Part shown: positions 1 through 5,609 of the stretch, in pieces
Position numbering within the stretch: the first letter of the stretch is position 1
Layout of the letters: every line of letters starts with the position of its first letter
Assembly (NCBI GenBank): GCA_937936215.1
Contig: CALGWX010000093.1
Location: 1-6,013 of the forward strand
Direction of reading: 5' to 3'
DNA length: 6,013 bases
Origin: an uncultured Burkholderiaceae bacterium
Lineage (GTDB): Bacteria > Pseudomonadota > Gammaproteobacteria > Burkholderiales > Burkholderiaceae_F
Notes under the pieces: generated by a model
Seen by the model: the letters and a program-made list of their open reading frames with translations, nothing else
What the model was told of the DNA's origin: nothing
Database searches by the model: none
Position numbers and translations under genes: made by a program

Positions 1-2
1 CG

Positions 3-422
3 GGTGCCATCCTTCTCGATCCGCTCGAGCTGATCGACCGGCTCGTGGTGCTGATTCCGCCGCCGCGCATCCACCGCCACCGTTACCACGGCGTGCTCGC
101 TGCCAACGCCCGGCTGCGGGCCGCGGTGACCGCGCGCGCCAATCAGGCCGTCGAGGGAGTCGTGGCCATCCCCCCGCCACCCGAAAACCGGCAAGAGGAA
201 TCGGCCGCTGCCCGCGCACGTTCCGCCGCCGTGCGCATGTGGGCAGCACTGCTGGCTCGTATCTACGAGGTCTTCCCGCTCGTGTGTCCCAACTGCAAAG
301 GCAAGATGCGCCTGATCGCCTTCATCACCGATCCAACGAGACTGGCACGAACACCCGGAACGCTTCTGCCGGGTAGTGCCACATTTTGTCCTTGCCAAGC
401 CCCGTCCTCGGGGCGTACATAG
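3..422 (+). CDS. IS91-like (HUH/Y2) transposase, C-terminal part, runs in from the left edge
   Basis: The frame is open from base 3 and reads LDPLELIDRLVVLIPPP, then RIHRHRYHGVLAANARLRAA, then a low-complexity linker, then ARIYEVFPLVCPNCKGKM and RLIAFITDP. This order is the hallmark of the C-terminal third of IS91-family rolling-circle transposases: a Pro-rich HRHRYHGVL block and a late CxxC pair (Cys codons 285-287 and 294-296). The catalytic HUH domain would lie upstream, outside the window. Family members usually continue past ITDP for several tens of residues. Here the sequence stops resembling the family at about base 339, and the frame ends at a TAG (420-422) inside a palindromic repeat, so the C-terminus is probably replaced. 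A second fragment of the same family, covering an earlier part of the protein, sits at the right edge in the same orientation. The family call is firm; activity is unlikely. Confidence 0.8.
   Translation, partial: GAILLDPLELIDRLVVLIPPPRIHRHRYHGVLAANARLRAAVTARANQAVEGVVAIPPPPENRQEESAAARARSAAVRMWAALLARIYEVFPLVCPNCKGKMRLIAFITDPTRLARTPGTLLPGSATFCPCQAPSSGRT
343..381. repeat. Long imperfect stem-loop just after the transposase remnant
   Basis: TGGCAC (343-348) pairs with GTGCCA (376-381). Inside it, ACCCGG (353-358) pairs with CCGGGT (369-374), leaving a 10-nt loop. It begins where similarity to the transposase ends. CATTTTGTCC follows on the + strand, a short T run that gives it a weak terminator-like look. 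IS91-family elements carry hairpins near their ends, so a transposon-end role is possible, but no end has been defined here. Confidence 0.5.
399..414. repeat. Perfect GC-rich hairpin with a 4-nt loop
   Basis: GCCCCG (399-404), loop TCCT, CGGGGC (409-414): a perfect 6-bp stem with a tetraloop. It stands 1 nt before the tandem palindromic units at 416-487. A short GC-rich hairpin near the 3' terminus is a known feature of rolling-circle transposons, and short GC hairpins also occur beside DGR variable regions. Which of these applies, if either, cannot be told from the sequence. Confidence 0.5.
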
Positions 423-487
423 GCTCCAACGTGATTGGAGTGCCTATCCACTACATAGGCTCCAGCGTGATTGGAATGCCTATCCAC
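416..487. repeat. Two tandem 36-bp palindromic units (REP-like)
   Basis: Units 416-451 and 452-487 match at 34 of 36 positions. In each, ATAGGC + TCCA(A/G) pairs with TTGGA + GCCTAT around a CGTGA loop with a 2-nt bulge: 419-429 with 435-447, and 455-465 with 471-483. Read on the minus strand each unit begins GTGG, reminiscent of the GTRG head of REP elements mobilised by RAYT transposases, though REPs more often pair head to head. The array ends exactly where reverse transcriptase similarity starts (488). Because 36 is a multiple of three, the minus-strand frame reads through both copies. The element family is not recognised. Confidence 0.75.
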
Positions 488-694
488 ATCGTCAATCCAG
501 AAGCGCCGGAAGACGCCCCAATCGTATGCCCTGGCCTCCAGCTCGCGGCGCATCTCGCACAACCGCGTCTCCAGGTGGTACTCGAACTCCCGAACCTCCT
601 GCCGATCGCGCTTGCCGTGGCTGGCGCCGAGAAAGGCACGGTACAGGTTGTTGAAGTCGAGGATCTGCGAAAACAGGTTTTTTGCTCGATGCAT

Positions 695-903
695 CTTTGA
701 CGGCGCGGTGCGCGGTGGGCCCGACGTTCGATGCTTCTACTAGCCGGGCCCGCCGCTCTTGCTATTCGGCGTGCCTCCCCAAAGAGTCACGCCAGGGACA
801 TGAGCCCTGTCATCCCATTGCCACAGGCACCGTCTCCGTGAAGGCGGTGCGGACCGGCCGCCGGGCTAGCCGCCGGCTGCCAGCGTCTTCCCGGGCAGGA
901 TAA
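695..903. other. Non-coding stretch between DGR target and RT; several hairpins, no template repeat found
   Basis: No convincing gene is seen. In many DGRs this interval holds the template repeat and sometimes avd. I find neither: the expected invariant words from the variable region (for example ATCGGCTTCCGTTGCGCC on the minus strand) do not occur. It does hold four inverted repeats. They are 717-723 with 745-751 (GGGCCCG/CGGGCCC), 793-797 with 805-809 (CAGGG/CCCTG), 827-835 with 842-850 (GCACCGTCT/AGGCGGTGC, one G.T pair, 6-nt loop) and 877-881 with 894-898 (CTGCC/GGCAG). The last begins 5 nt beyond the target gene's stop codon, where DGRs are known to carry a hairpin after the variable region. 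Confidence 0.5.
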
Positions 904-1713
904 CTAGCGGGCGCAACGGAAGCCGATGGCGGGGCCCGAGGCGGACGGCTGGCCGGTGCCAAAGACCGTGAGCGGACCGGCATCCGTACCGAGGCTGAAG
1001 TAGCCGCCGCGCAGCAGCGCACCGGGTTCACCCGTAGTGGCCGCTCCACCCAGGCACTGGCTGTCGCCAGTAGGGCTGACGCCCGCGCTCCAGCTTCCAC
1101 ACGCCGTCGAGCGCGGCACCCAGTCCGCCACCCACTCGTACAGGTTGCCCACCATGTCGAAGGCACCGTCCGTCGACACGCAGCTGCTGCGTGAACCGGT
1201 GGTTGCAACCACGAACGTGCTCGCCGTGTTGCAGTTCGTCGTGCCGTTATCCGGCCCCGGGTCCGGCGTGCCAGCCACCGCCGCCTGCCACTCCGCGTTC
1301 GACGGCAAGCGCTTGCGTGAGTTCTTGCACGCCTGCTGTGCCTGGAACCAGGTGGCGTACGCCGCCGGCGTCACCCCGGGCAGACTCACCGCGAATATGT
1401 CGGCGCAGTTCTGGCCGCTGTCCGCGCACGGCGCGTAGTCGTCGCCCGCCGTGCCGAGCGGTGTGGCCCCGGCCGCCGTCAGGTCCGCTAGGGTGGCTTT
1501 TCCCTGCCGGATCTTCTTCACCAGCGAGGCGTTCATGATCGGATCGACGCGCCACACGCTCGCCTCGTACTTGTCCATGCACACCGTCCCCGAGATGACA
1601 GAGTCCACCGGACACTTCTTCAGCGGACCCGACGGCGGACCGGCGGCAACCGCCGCGCTCGCTAGCAGCACGACTGCTGCCGAAACACCCACACTTCGCA
1701 ACACTCTCTCCAT
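904..1713 (-). CDS. Secreted DGR target protein with FGE-sulfatase (C-type-lectin fold) domain
   Basis: A 269-residue protein. The ATG at 1713 is chosen over one at 1743 because GAGGGAG lies just upstream and a clean Sec signal peptide follows (MERVLRSVGV, a hydrophobic run, then AVAA, residues 1-24). The mature part has the formylglycine-generating-enzyme/sulfatase-modifying-factor layout: CMDKYEASVW (45-54), GVTPAAYATWFQAQQAC (113-129 region), KRLPSNAEWQAAV (124-136) and FDMVGNLYEWVADW (175-188). It ends with RGGYFSLG...IGFRCAR. The GFRCAR ending after a run of variable NNY codons is typical of DGR-diversified proteins with this fold, which bind ligands at the surface or outside the cell. 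It is not expected to make formylglycine. Cysteines at 34, 45, 96, 103 and others suggest disulfides in the periplasm or outside. It lies upstream of the RT remnant on the same strand. The reading frame is intact, but without RT its diversification should be frozen. Confidence 0.85.
   Translation of the reverse strand: MERVLRSVGVSAAVVLLASAAVAAGPPSGPLKKCPVDSVISGTVCMDKYEASVWRVDPIMNASLVKKIRQGKATLADLTAAGATPLGTAGDDYAPCADSGQNCADIFAVSLPGVTPAAYATWFQAQQACKNSRKRLPSNAEWQAAVAGTPDPGPDNGTTNCNTASTFVVATTGSRSSCVSTDGAFDMVGNLYEWVADWVPRSTACGSWSAGVSPTGDSQCLGGAATTGEPGALLRGGYFSLGTDAGPLTVFGTGQPSASGPAIGFRCAR
907..1020 (-). other. DGR variable region (VR) at the 3' end of the target gene
   Basis: Codons 232-269 form the putative VR; its upstream limit is approximate. 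Eleven codons are at sites where related proteins have Asn or other variable residues: Y238 TAC, S240 AGC, L241 CTC, D244 GAT, F251 TTT, T253 ACC, G254 GGC, A258 GCC, G260 GGC, P261 CCC and A262 GCC. All eleven end in C or T, as expected if AAC/AAT codons in a template were changed at the two adenines. The intervening residues (RGG, GPLTV, QPS, IGFRCAR) are the usual invariant scaffold. The invariant ATCGGCTTCCGTTGC block just before the stop is the likely initiation-of-mutagenic-homing end. No template was found to align it with. Confidence 0.7.
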
Positions 1714-1760
1714 GGCTCCCTCGAATCTTGCCGGCAGTACCATTCACCTCGCCCCGCCCC

Positions 1761-1784
1761 GGCGTTGGCGTTGGCGTTGGCGTT
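1761..1784. repeat. Hexamer microsatellite (GGCGTT)x4 in the target gene leader
   Basis: Four perfect copies of GGCGTT (AACGCC on the minus strand) lie about 48 bp upstream of the DGR target's ATG and just downstream of a candidate -10. Such short tandem repeats can slip and change leader length. On one minus frame it reads Thr-Pro repeats, but no supported protein covers it. Confidence 0.8.
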
Positions 1785-1785
1785 G

Positions 1786-1815
1786 AGAATGCGCCCGCAA
1801 GCCCAAGCTTGTCAA
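1786..1815 (-). promoter_or_regulatory. Candidate sigma-70 promoter for the DGR target gene
   Basis: On the minus strand a perfect TTGACA (1810-1815) is followed, after 18 nt, by CATTCT (1786-1791), a poor -10 matching three of six consensus bases. It would give a leader of roughly 65-70 nt that includes the hexamer repeat. The -35 is convincing by eye in such GC-rich DNA; the -10 is weak. Confidence 0.35.
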
Positions 1816-2002
1816 GGATATTTCGTGGCGACCGCGGCATCGCGTACCAGTGCCCGGCGCGGCCGGCAAAGCCTGGAGGAATCGTGCAAACTCCGGCGCC
1901 ACCCGGGGCGGCGCTCTCACGAGTGGCAGCGGCGGCGAAATGTAGTATCGTGAGGAGCGTGATTGCCAAACCGTGGAGTGACGTCGGAGGGGCGCGTACT
2001 CT
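1816..2002. other. Intergenic region between divergent genes
   Basis: The leaders of the DGR target (-) and the HEPN gene (+) diverge here. No credible gene or RNA is seen. In particular there is no MNT-type nucleotidyltransferase, the usual partner of small HEPN proteins. A GGAGG at about 1986-1990 lies 12 nt before the HEPN ATG. I could not pick a clear + strand promoter. Confidence 0.4.
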
Positions 2003-2275
2003 ATGCCGCGTGAAAGGGCCGCTACAGGAACACCTGAGGAATGGCTGGTCCGGGCGAGGAGCAACCTTGCCCGCGCGGCGCAACCGAAACCCGAGGCAGC
2101 GTTGTGGGAAGATGTTTGCTTCGATTGCCAACAGGCTGCGGAGAAGGCGGTAAAAGCCGTCCTGGTCCGATACGACATCGAGTTTCCGAAGACCCATGAC
2201 ATCCGCGCGCTTCTGACCTTGCTCGAGCGGGCGAGGTACGATTCTTCGGCGGCTACCCGTTCGACCGCGATGTGA
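2003..2275 (+). pseudogene. HEPN-domain protein, truncated at the 3' end
   Basis: A 90-codon frame starts at ATG 2003. Residues 11-77 match small HEPN-domain proteins: PEEWLVRARSNLARA (11-25), a DCQQAAEKAVKAVLV helix (41-55) and the typical FPKTHDIRALLTLLER (61-76). Family members usually run to about 120-135 residues with one or two more helices. Here the last 14 residues (from about base 2233) look unrelated, and the frame stops next to the cupredoxin gene's stop codon. Small HEPN proteins are all-helical and often act as toxin or RNase partners of MNT nucleotidyltransferases; no such partner is visible. The RX4-6H motif of active HEPN RNases is not seen in what remains. It is probably a broken remnant. 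Confidence 0.6.
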
Positions 2276-2983
2276 CTACCGATAGCTCGATTCGCGCGAG
2301 CGCGGCGGGAGAGATGTGGCGGGCCTGGTCTCCAGCGAAAAACTCGCGGTCACCGGCTCCGCGCCGACTTTGACCTCGGTAACGGATTCGCCCAAGGCTG
2401 CCCGCGCCCGATCATGCCATGCCGAGACGCGGTGCGAGTCCGGCGGCACGTCGTGCAGCACGAATGCACCGGTCTCGTCGGTGAGTGCGAAGTACGGTGT
2501 CGGGACGACCACGATCGCGGCCGACATCCAGTCGTGGATATTGCAGCCGATCTTCACGACACCCGGATCGGGGAAACGCACGGGCGCCGGCTCTTCTTTG
2601 TAAAGCGGCACCTCGGACGAGCGCACCCGGGCAAAGGAGTAGACGTGATGATGCACCTGGTCCCGATTGGGAAATCGCACGGCGCTGCCGGCCACGATCG
2701 GCAGCACCCGCGGCATGAACTGCAGGTCGACCTGGTCCATGATCGCGGGCTCCTCGGGTGGCGCGAACGCCGCGCCGGCGGGCATCGCGGTCAGGAAGAC
2801 CACGGCCTGACGCAAGGGCTCGCCATCAGAAGTATTCACCTGTCCACGGATCTCTCCCGCAAACGCACCAAGCGGTGCGCCGAGCGGCACGCCGAACAGC
2901 GTCGCGCCCAGCATCAGCCGGCCGCATGCCGTGCGGATCCAATCCATTCCCGGTCGCGCCATCCGTCCGTCTTGCCGTCGCAT
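2276..2983 (-). CDS. Periplasmic cupredoxin-like protein with carboxypeptidase-regulatory-like domain
   Basis: A 235-residue protein of the kind often labelled methylamine utilization protein or carboxypeptidase regulatory-like protein. The ATG at 2983 follows GGAGGG closely. The signal peptide runs to about residue 42 (PLGAFA, then GEIRGQV). Residues 44-70 form a beta-rich start. Residues 80-160 look like a plastocyanin-like fold: MDQVDLQFMPRVLPI, FPNRD (104-108), QVHHHVYSF with His111-113, and GCNIHDWM giving Cys147, His150 and Met153. These are a plausible His-Cys-His-Met type 1 copper set. Residues 166-195 (TDETGAFVLHDVPPDSHRVS) resemble a carboxypeptidase-regulatory-like segment. It starts 19 nt after the stop of the outer-membrane barrel gene, so the two probably form an operon. 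Copper binding and a periplasmic redox or metal role are inferred; the partner and substrate are unknown. The frame is intact. Confidence 0.72.
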   Translation of the reverse strand: MRRQDGRMARPGMDWIRTACGRLMLGATLFGVPLGAPLGAFAGEIRGQVNTSDGEPLRQAVVFLTAMPAGAAFAPPEEPAIMDQVDLQFMPRVLPIVAGSAVRFPNRDQVHHHVYSFARVRSSEVPLYKEEPAPVRFPDPGVVKIGCNIHDWMSAAIVVVPTPYFALTDETGAFVLHDVPPDSHRVSAWHDRARAALGESVTEVKVGAEPVTASFSLETRPATSLPPRSRESSYR

Positions 2984-3002
2984 TTTCCCTCCGCCCCGGC
3001 CG

Positions 3003-4250
3003 TCAAAGCGTCAGGCGGTAGCTGAGCTGAACGAGCAGCTCGTTGGATTCTTCGGGCAGGGCCAGAGCAAGGCGCGCGACGCGATCACTGGTCACGTAGA
3101 GCAGTTCCATCGTGACGCTTTGATGCGCGAACAGGTCGACACGATACGCGGCGGTCCAGGCCCGACCCGATTCCTCGTTGTCGTCGCCGGGCGTGGTGTC
3201 GCGATCATCGACACCGAAGCGGTCGAAGCGGGCGGTCAATCGATGACGCCCGATCTTGCGGCTGGCCAGGGCGTAGTAGGCCCAGAAATCGAGGTCGACG
3301 AGCGTGCGTCCGGCGCCCATGCGCGTATCGCCGTAGAAAAACTGGGCGAGCACATCGACGCCGGCGGCGCCGAGCCAGCGGGCCCCGCCACTGATGAAAC
3401 GGGTATCCCAGGAGTACTGGCCGTTTTCGATGCGCACCGGGTCGCCGTGCGAGTCGTAGCCGAGCAGTCGAACCGACAGGCTCTCCCGGTAATCCCAACC
3501 GCCGAACAGGTACAGCCCGGCCCGGCTGTCGATCTCCACGAACGGCTCGACCACCGGGCTCTGGCGAGCGAAGGCGCCGCCGGGCCGGATCGAGGGAATC
3601 GGCGCGAGCGGCAGGCGGTCAAGCAGACCCGTACGCCGATCGTGCAGCGACCAACCGCGCCAGGCGAGCAGACTGCCAGCCGGGTCGTTAGAGGCAAAGC
3701 CGGCGGCACTGAGCGAGAAACGATGCTCCTCGCCGGCGTGCTCGACGCTGCCTTCGATGCCGAGCGTGCGCAACTCGTCTGCCACCCGGCTGTTGATCGC
3801 CGACGGCGTCAGGCTTTACGGGCTCGTCCACGCCACCCCGTCATTCTCCAGAGATACCGGCGGGAAGAACGCCCCGGCCAGGACTTTGAAGCACAGCGGG
3901 GACTTGGGAACCGGACGGTAGCGAAGAAACGCTTCCACGATATCGACGGCGTTCTGCTGCTCGGGATCGTACTTGAGATGCACCGCAGCGGAGACCTCGC
4001 CGCTCAGCCGCGGCCGGATGACGAGTGATGCCTCGCCGACCGCAACTTCCTCGCCCCTCCCCTGCTCGGGACTCTGCCCGTAACGCGTCTTGCCGAGCCC
4101 ACCGGCGAGCCAGCTGCGCGTATCGTCCTCGAAGCCCACACGGGCATCGAGCAGCAAGTCGAGCTCGAGGTCGGGATATGGACCGGCGGCACACGCCGGA
4201 ACCGCACACAGGATCGCAACCCATGCGATCAGCAGACTGCGAAAAACCAT
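3003..4250 (-). pseudogene. Outer-membrane beta-barrel (porin-like) protein interrupted by an in-frame TAA
   Basis: The frame would be 415 residues. ATG 4250 has a strong GGGGAGGAGA just upstream and a signal peptide (MVFRSLLIAWVAILCAVP, then ACAAG). The protein then shows alternating beta-strand patterns throughout, such as LELDLLLDARVGFE, VFLRYRP-like strands, GLYLFGGWDYRESLSVRL and TAAYRVDLFAHQSVTMEL. It ends QLSYRLTL, a typical barrel C-terminus with a terminal hydrophobic residue. Codon 145 (3816-3818) is TAA. On both sides the same frame keeps the family sequence: ENDGVAWTSP before, SLTPSAINSRVADELRTLG after. The stop therefore most likely replaces a Tyr codon (TAC to TAA, one base). 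It could be a real nonsense mutation or a base-call error. The cupredoxin gene follows 19 nt downstream, suggesting a joint role at the cell envelope. The substrate is unknown. Confidence 0.72.
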
Positions 4251-4256
4251 TCTCCT

Positions 4257-4577
4257 CCCCACCAGGCAGGCGAAGTAGGGGATGCCGCGGATGAAGCTCT
4301 TCGTGCCGTCGATCGGATCGACGATCCAGCGCGCGCCGGTTCCCTCGCGCGCGCCGTGCTCCTGGCCGAGGATGCCGTGGTCGGGAAACGTTTCGCGCAG
4401 GACTGCGACGATGCGTTCTTCGGTTTCGCGGTCGGCGATCGTCACCGGGGAGGCATCGCTCTTCTGCTCGACGGCGAGGTCGGTGCGAAAGTGGCGCATC
4501 GCCACTTCGCCGCCGGCGCGCGCGGCACGGATCGCGGTTTTGGAGGCGGGCGTCCATGCCCGCCTCTCTATCAGCAA
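4257..4577 (-). pseudogene. Inositol-monophosphatase-family (HisN/SuhB-like) enzyme, N-terminal remnant
   Basis: About 107 codons from a TTG at 4577, the only reasonable start after an in-frame TGA. Recognisable parts are the N-terminal helix AIRAARAGGEVAMRHFR, SPVTIADRETEERI (43-56), FPDHGILGQEHG (64-75) with the metal-binding Glu, and WIVDPIDGTKSFIRG (84-98), the family's DPIDGT metal/phosphate motif. Full proteins are about 250-270 residues. The WD.AA-type C-terminal motif and the second half are missing. After PYFACLVG the frame runs directly into the ribosome binding site and ATG of the barrel gene, so the apparent 253-residue ORF is a chimera. The intact enzyme would hydrolyse a sugar, inositol or histidinol phosphate in the cytoplasm; which one cannot be told. 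It lies 36 nt after uvrA on the same strand. Confidence 0.75.
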
Positions 4578-4613
4578 GCGGCCGGGTGTCGAACGAAAGG
4601 CGAGGAGCGACGG

Positions 4614-5609
4614 TCACCTCCTCGAGAACCTCCGCAGGTGCTCGGCCGTGTGCGAGCCGCGGCAGTCGAGCAATCCGGTGACGGGGCCCATGTAGACCAC
4701 CCGGCCGCCGCCGGCGCCGCCTTCGGGTCCGAGGTCGATCACCCAGTCGGCTTCCTTGAGGATGTCGAGGTTGTGCTCGATGGTGACGACGGTGTTGCCG
4801 AGATCGACGAGGCGGTGGAGGACACGGATGAGGTGTTCGATGTCGGCGAAGTGCAGGCCGGTGGTGGGCTCGTCGAGGGCGTAGAAAGTCCGCCCGCGCG
4901 ACTCCTTGCCGAGTTCGTAGGCGAGCTTGATGCGCTGCGCCTCGCCGCCGGACAGCGTGTTGCTGCCCTGCCCCAACGTCAGGTAGCCGAGGCCGATGTC
5001 GGCGAGCAGCCGCAGCGGCCGCGCCACGTCGGGGACGGCGGCGAAGAAGTCGGCCGCCTCCTCGACGTGCATGGCGAGCACCTGGGCGATGTTCTTGCCA
5101 CCATACGTCACGGCGAGGGTCTCCTCGTTGAAGCGCTGCCCGAAGCGCAGGCGCGGCAGGATCTCCTTCATGACGTTGGAGGCGATGGCCGCATCGCGGG
5201 CGCCGAACTCGTACCGGGACAGGGTGCGGTGGGCATCGGCGACGGGTTCCTGAACGGTTTCCCAGATCGTCCGCCCCAGCACGCGCACCGCTTGCGCGCG
5301 GTCGTTGAGCCGCCGCCCCTGACAGCTCTCGCACGCACGTTCGCTCTGCAGGCGGCGCAGGCCTTCCCCGGCTTCGCCGGATTCGATCAGCGCCAGCAAC
5401 TCGCCCGAGAGTCCGGGCTGGCCGTTGCCTTCGAACAGCAGGCGGCGCTGGCGCTCGGTCAGCCGGGCGAACGGCTTGTGGAGCGGGATGTCCCAGCGCC
5501 GCGCCACGGCGGCCACGGCGCGCTGCGCCCTGCTGCCGCGCGGTTCGAGTGCTTCGCGCAGCGCCGCTCCGACCGGCAGCTCGGGGTCGGCGATCAGTGC
5601 CGCCGGCCG
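4614..5609 (-). pseudogene. uvrA: UvrA excinuclease subunit, 5'-truncated and with an internal in-frame deletion
   Basis: 331 codons are open from the junction at 5609; the first possible internal start is a GTG at 5516. Counted from 5609, residues 1-156 match the first ATPase half (DPELP, LTERQRRLLFEG, ERACESCQGRRLND with a CxxC zinc pair, VMKEILPRLRF). From residue 157 the text jumps to the second half: GQRFNEETLAVTYGGKNIAQ, then LGYLTLGQGSNTLSGGEAQR (ABC signature), FYALDEPTTGLHFADIEHLI (Walker B), VVTIEHNLDILKEADW (switch His) and the C-terminal DLGPEGGAGGG. The first-half signature and Walker B, the second Walker A and most of the second zinc finger are missing. Roughly 300 or more residues are gone without loss of frame. 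The sequence resembles the long UvrA-like class. UvrA recognises DNA damage with UvrB; this copy cannot. Confidence 0.82.

Larger units (their letters stand above)
263..694 (-). pseudogene. DGR-type reverse transcriptase, N-terminal remnant (RT-like part 488-694) read through into repeats
   Basis: The first 69 residues begin MHRAKNLFSQILDFNNLYRA and continue with GKRDRQEVREFEYHLE and GVFRRFWIDD. This matches the N-terminus of the reverse transcriptase group that includes DGR enzymes: an NL...Q...F.NL..A start, a GKR.R..V..F..(N/H)LE helix, then a Y/F..F.I.(D/E) strand that normally leads into KPR.I.A..F.DRVVHHAL. That next motif, the catalytic YxDD box and the thumb are all absent. At base 487 the frame passes into two palindromic repeats (a 12-residue peptide, twice) and then antisense transposase DNA, ending at 263. 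In a DGR this enzyme would copy the template RNA with errors at adenines. The neighbouring variable protein on the same strand supports DGR over retron or group II intron RT. The ATG at 694 fits the family start; the upstream ribosome site is weak. It is certainly non-functional as it stands. Confidence 0.72.

Noticed and set aside
331..430. Integron attC-like site (ATCCAAC at 331-337 fits RYYYAAC)
   Set aside because: No matching GTTRRRY partner core lies at a suitable distance.
416..487. CRISPR-like array
   Set aside because: There are only two units, directly adjacent with no spacer, and each is itself a palindrome.
827..850. Rho-independent terminator for the DGR target gene
   Set aside because: The stem is good, but neither strand has a T run after it.
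849..981. Shared 10-mer GCGGACCGGC at 849-858 and inside the variable region at 972-981, as a template-repeat trace
   Set aside because: Similarity does not extend beyond the 10-mer, and none of the other invariant variable-region words occur in the spacer. In DNA this GC-rich it is probably chance.
1247..2197. Minus-strand frame with a Thr-Pro repeat
   Set aside because: It overlaps the target gene out of frame and the HEPN gene in antisense. The Thr-Pro run is only the translated hexamer repeat.
2003..2275. HEPN protein as the DGR accessory protein Avd
   Set aside because: Both are helical bundles, but the KTHD and CxQAAEKA motifs are those of HEPN proteins, and the gene is on the opposite strand with its own leader.
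2931..4028. Long + strand frame of 365 codons
   Set aside because: It is antisense to the barrel gene, has no family features, and overlaps a well-supported signal-peptide-bearing gene.
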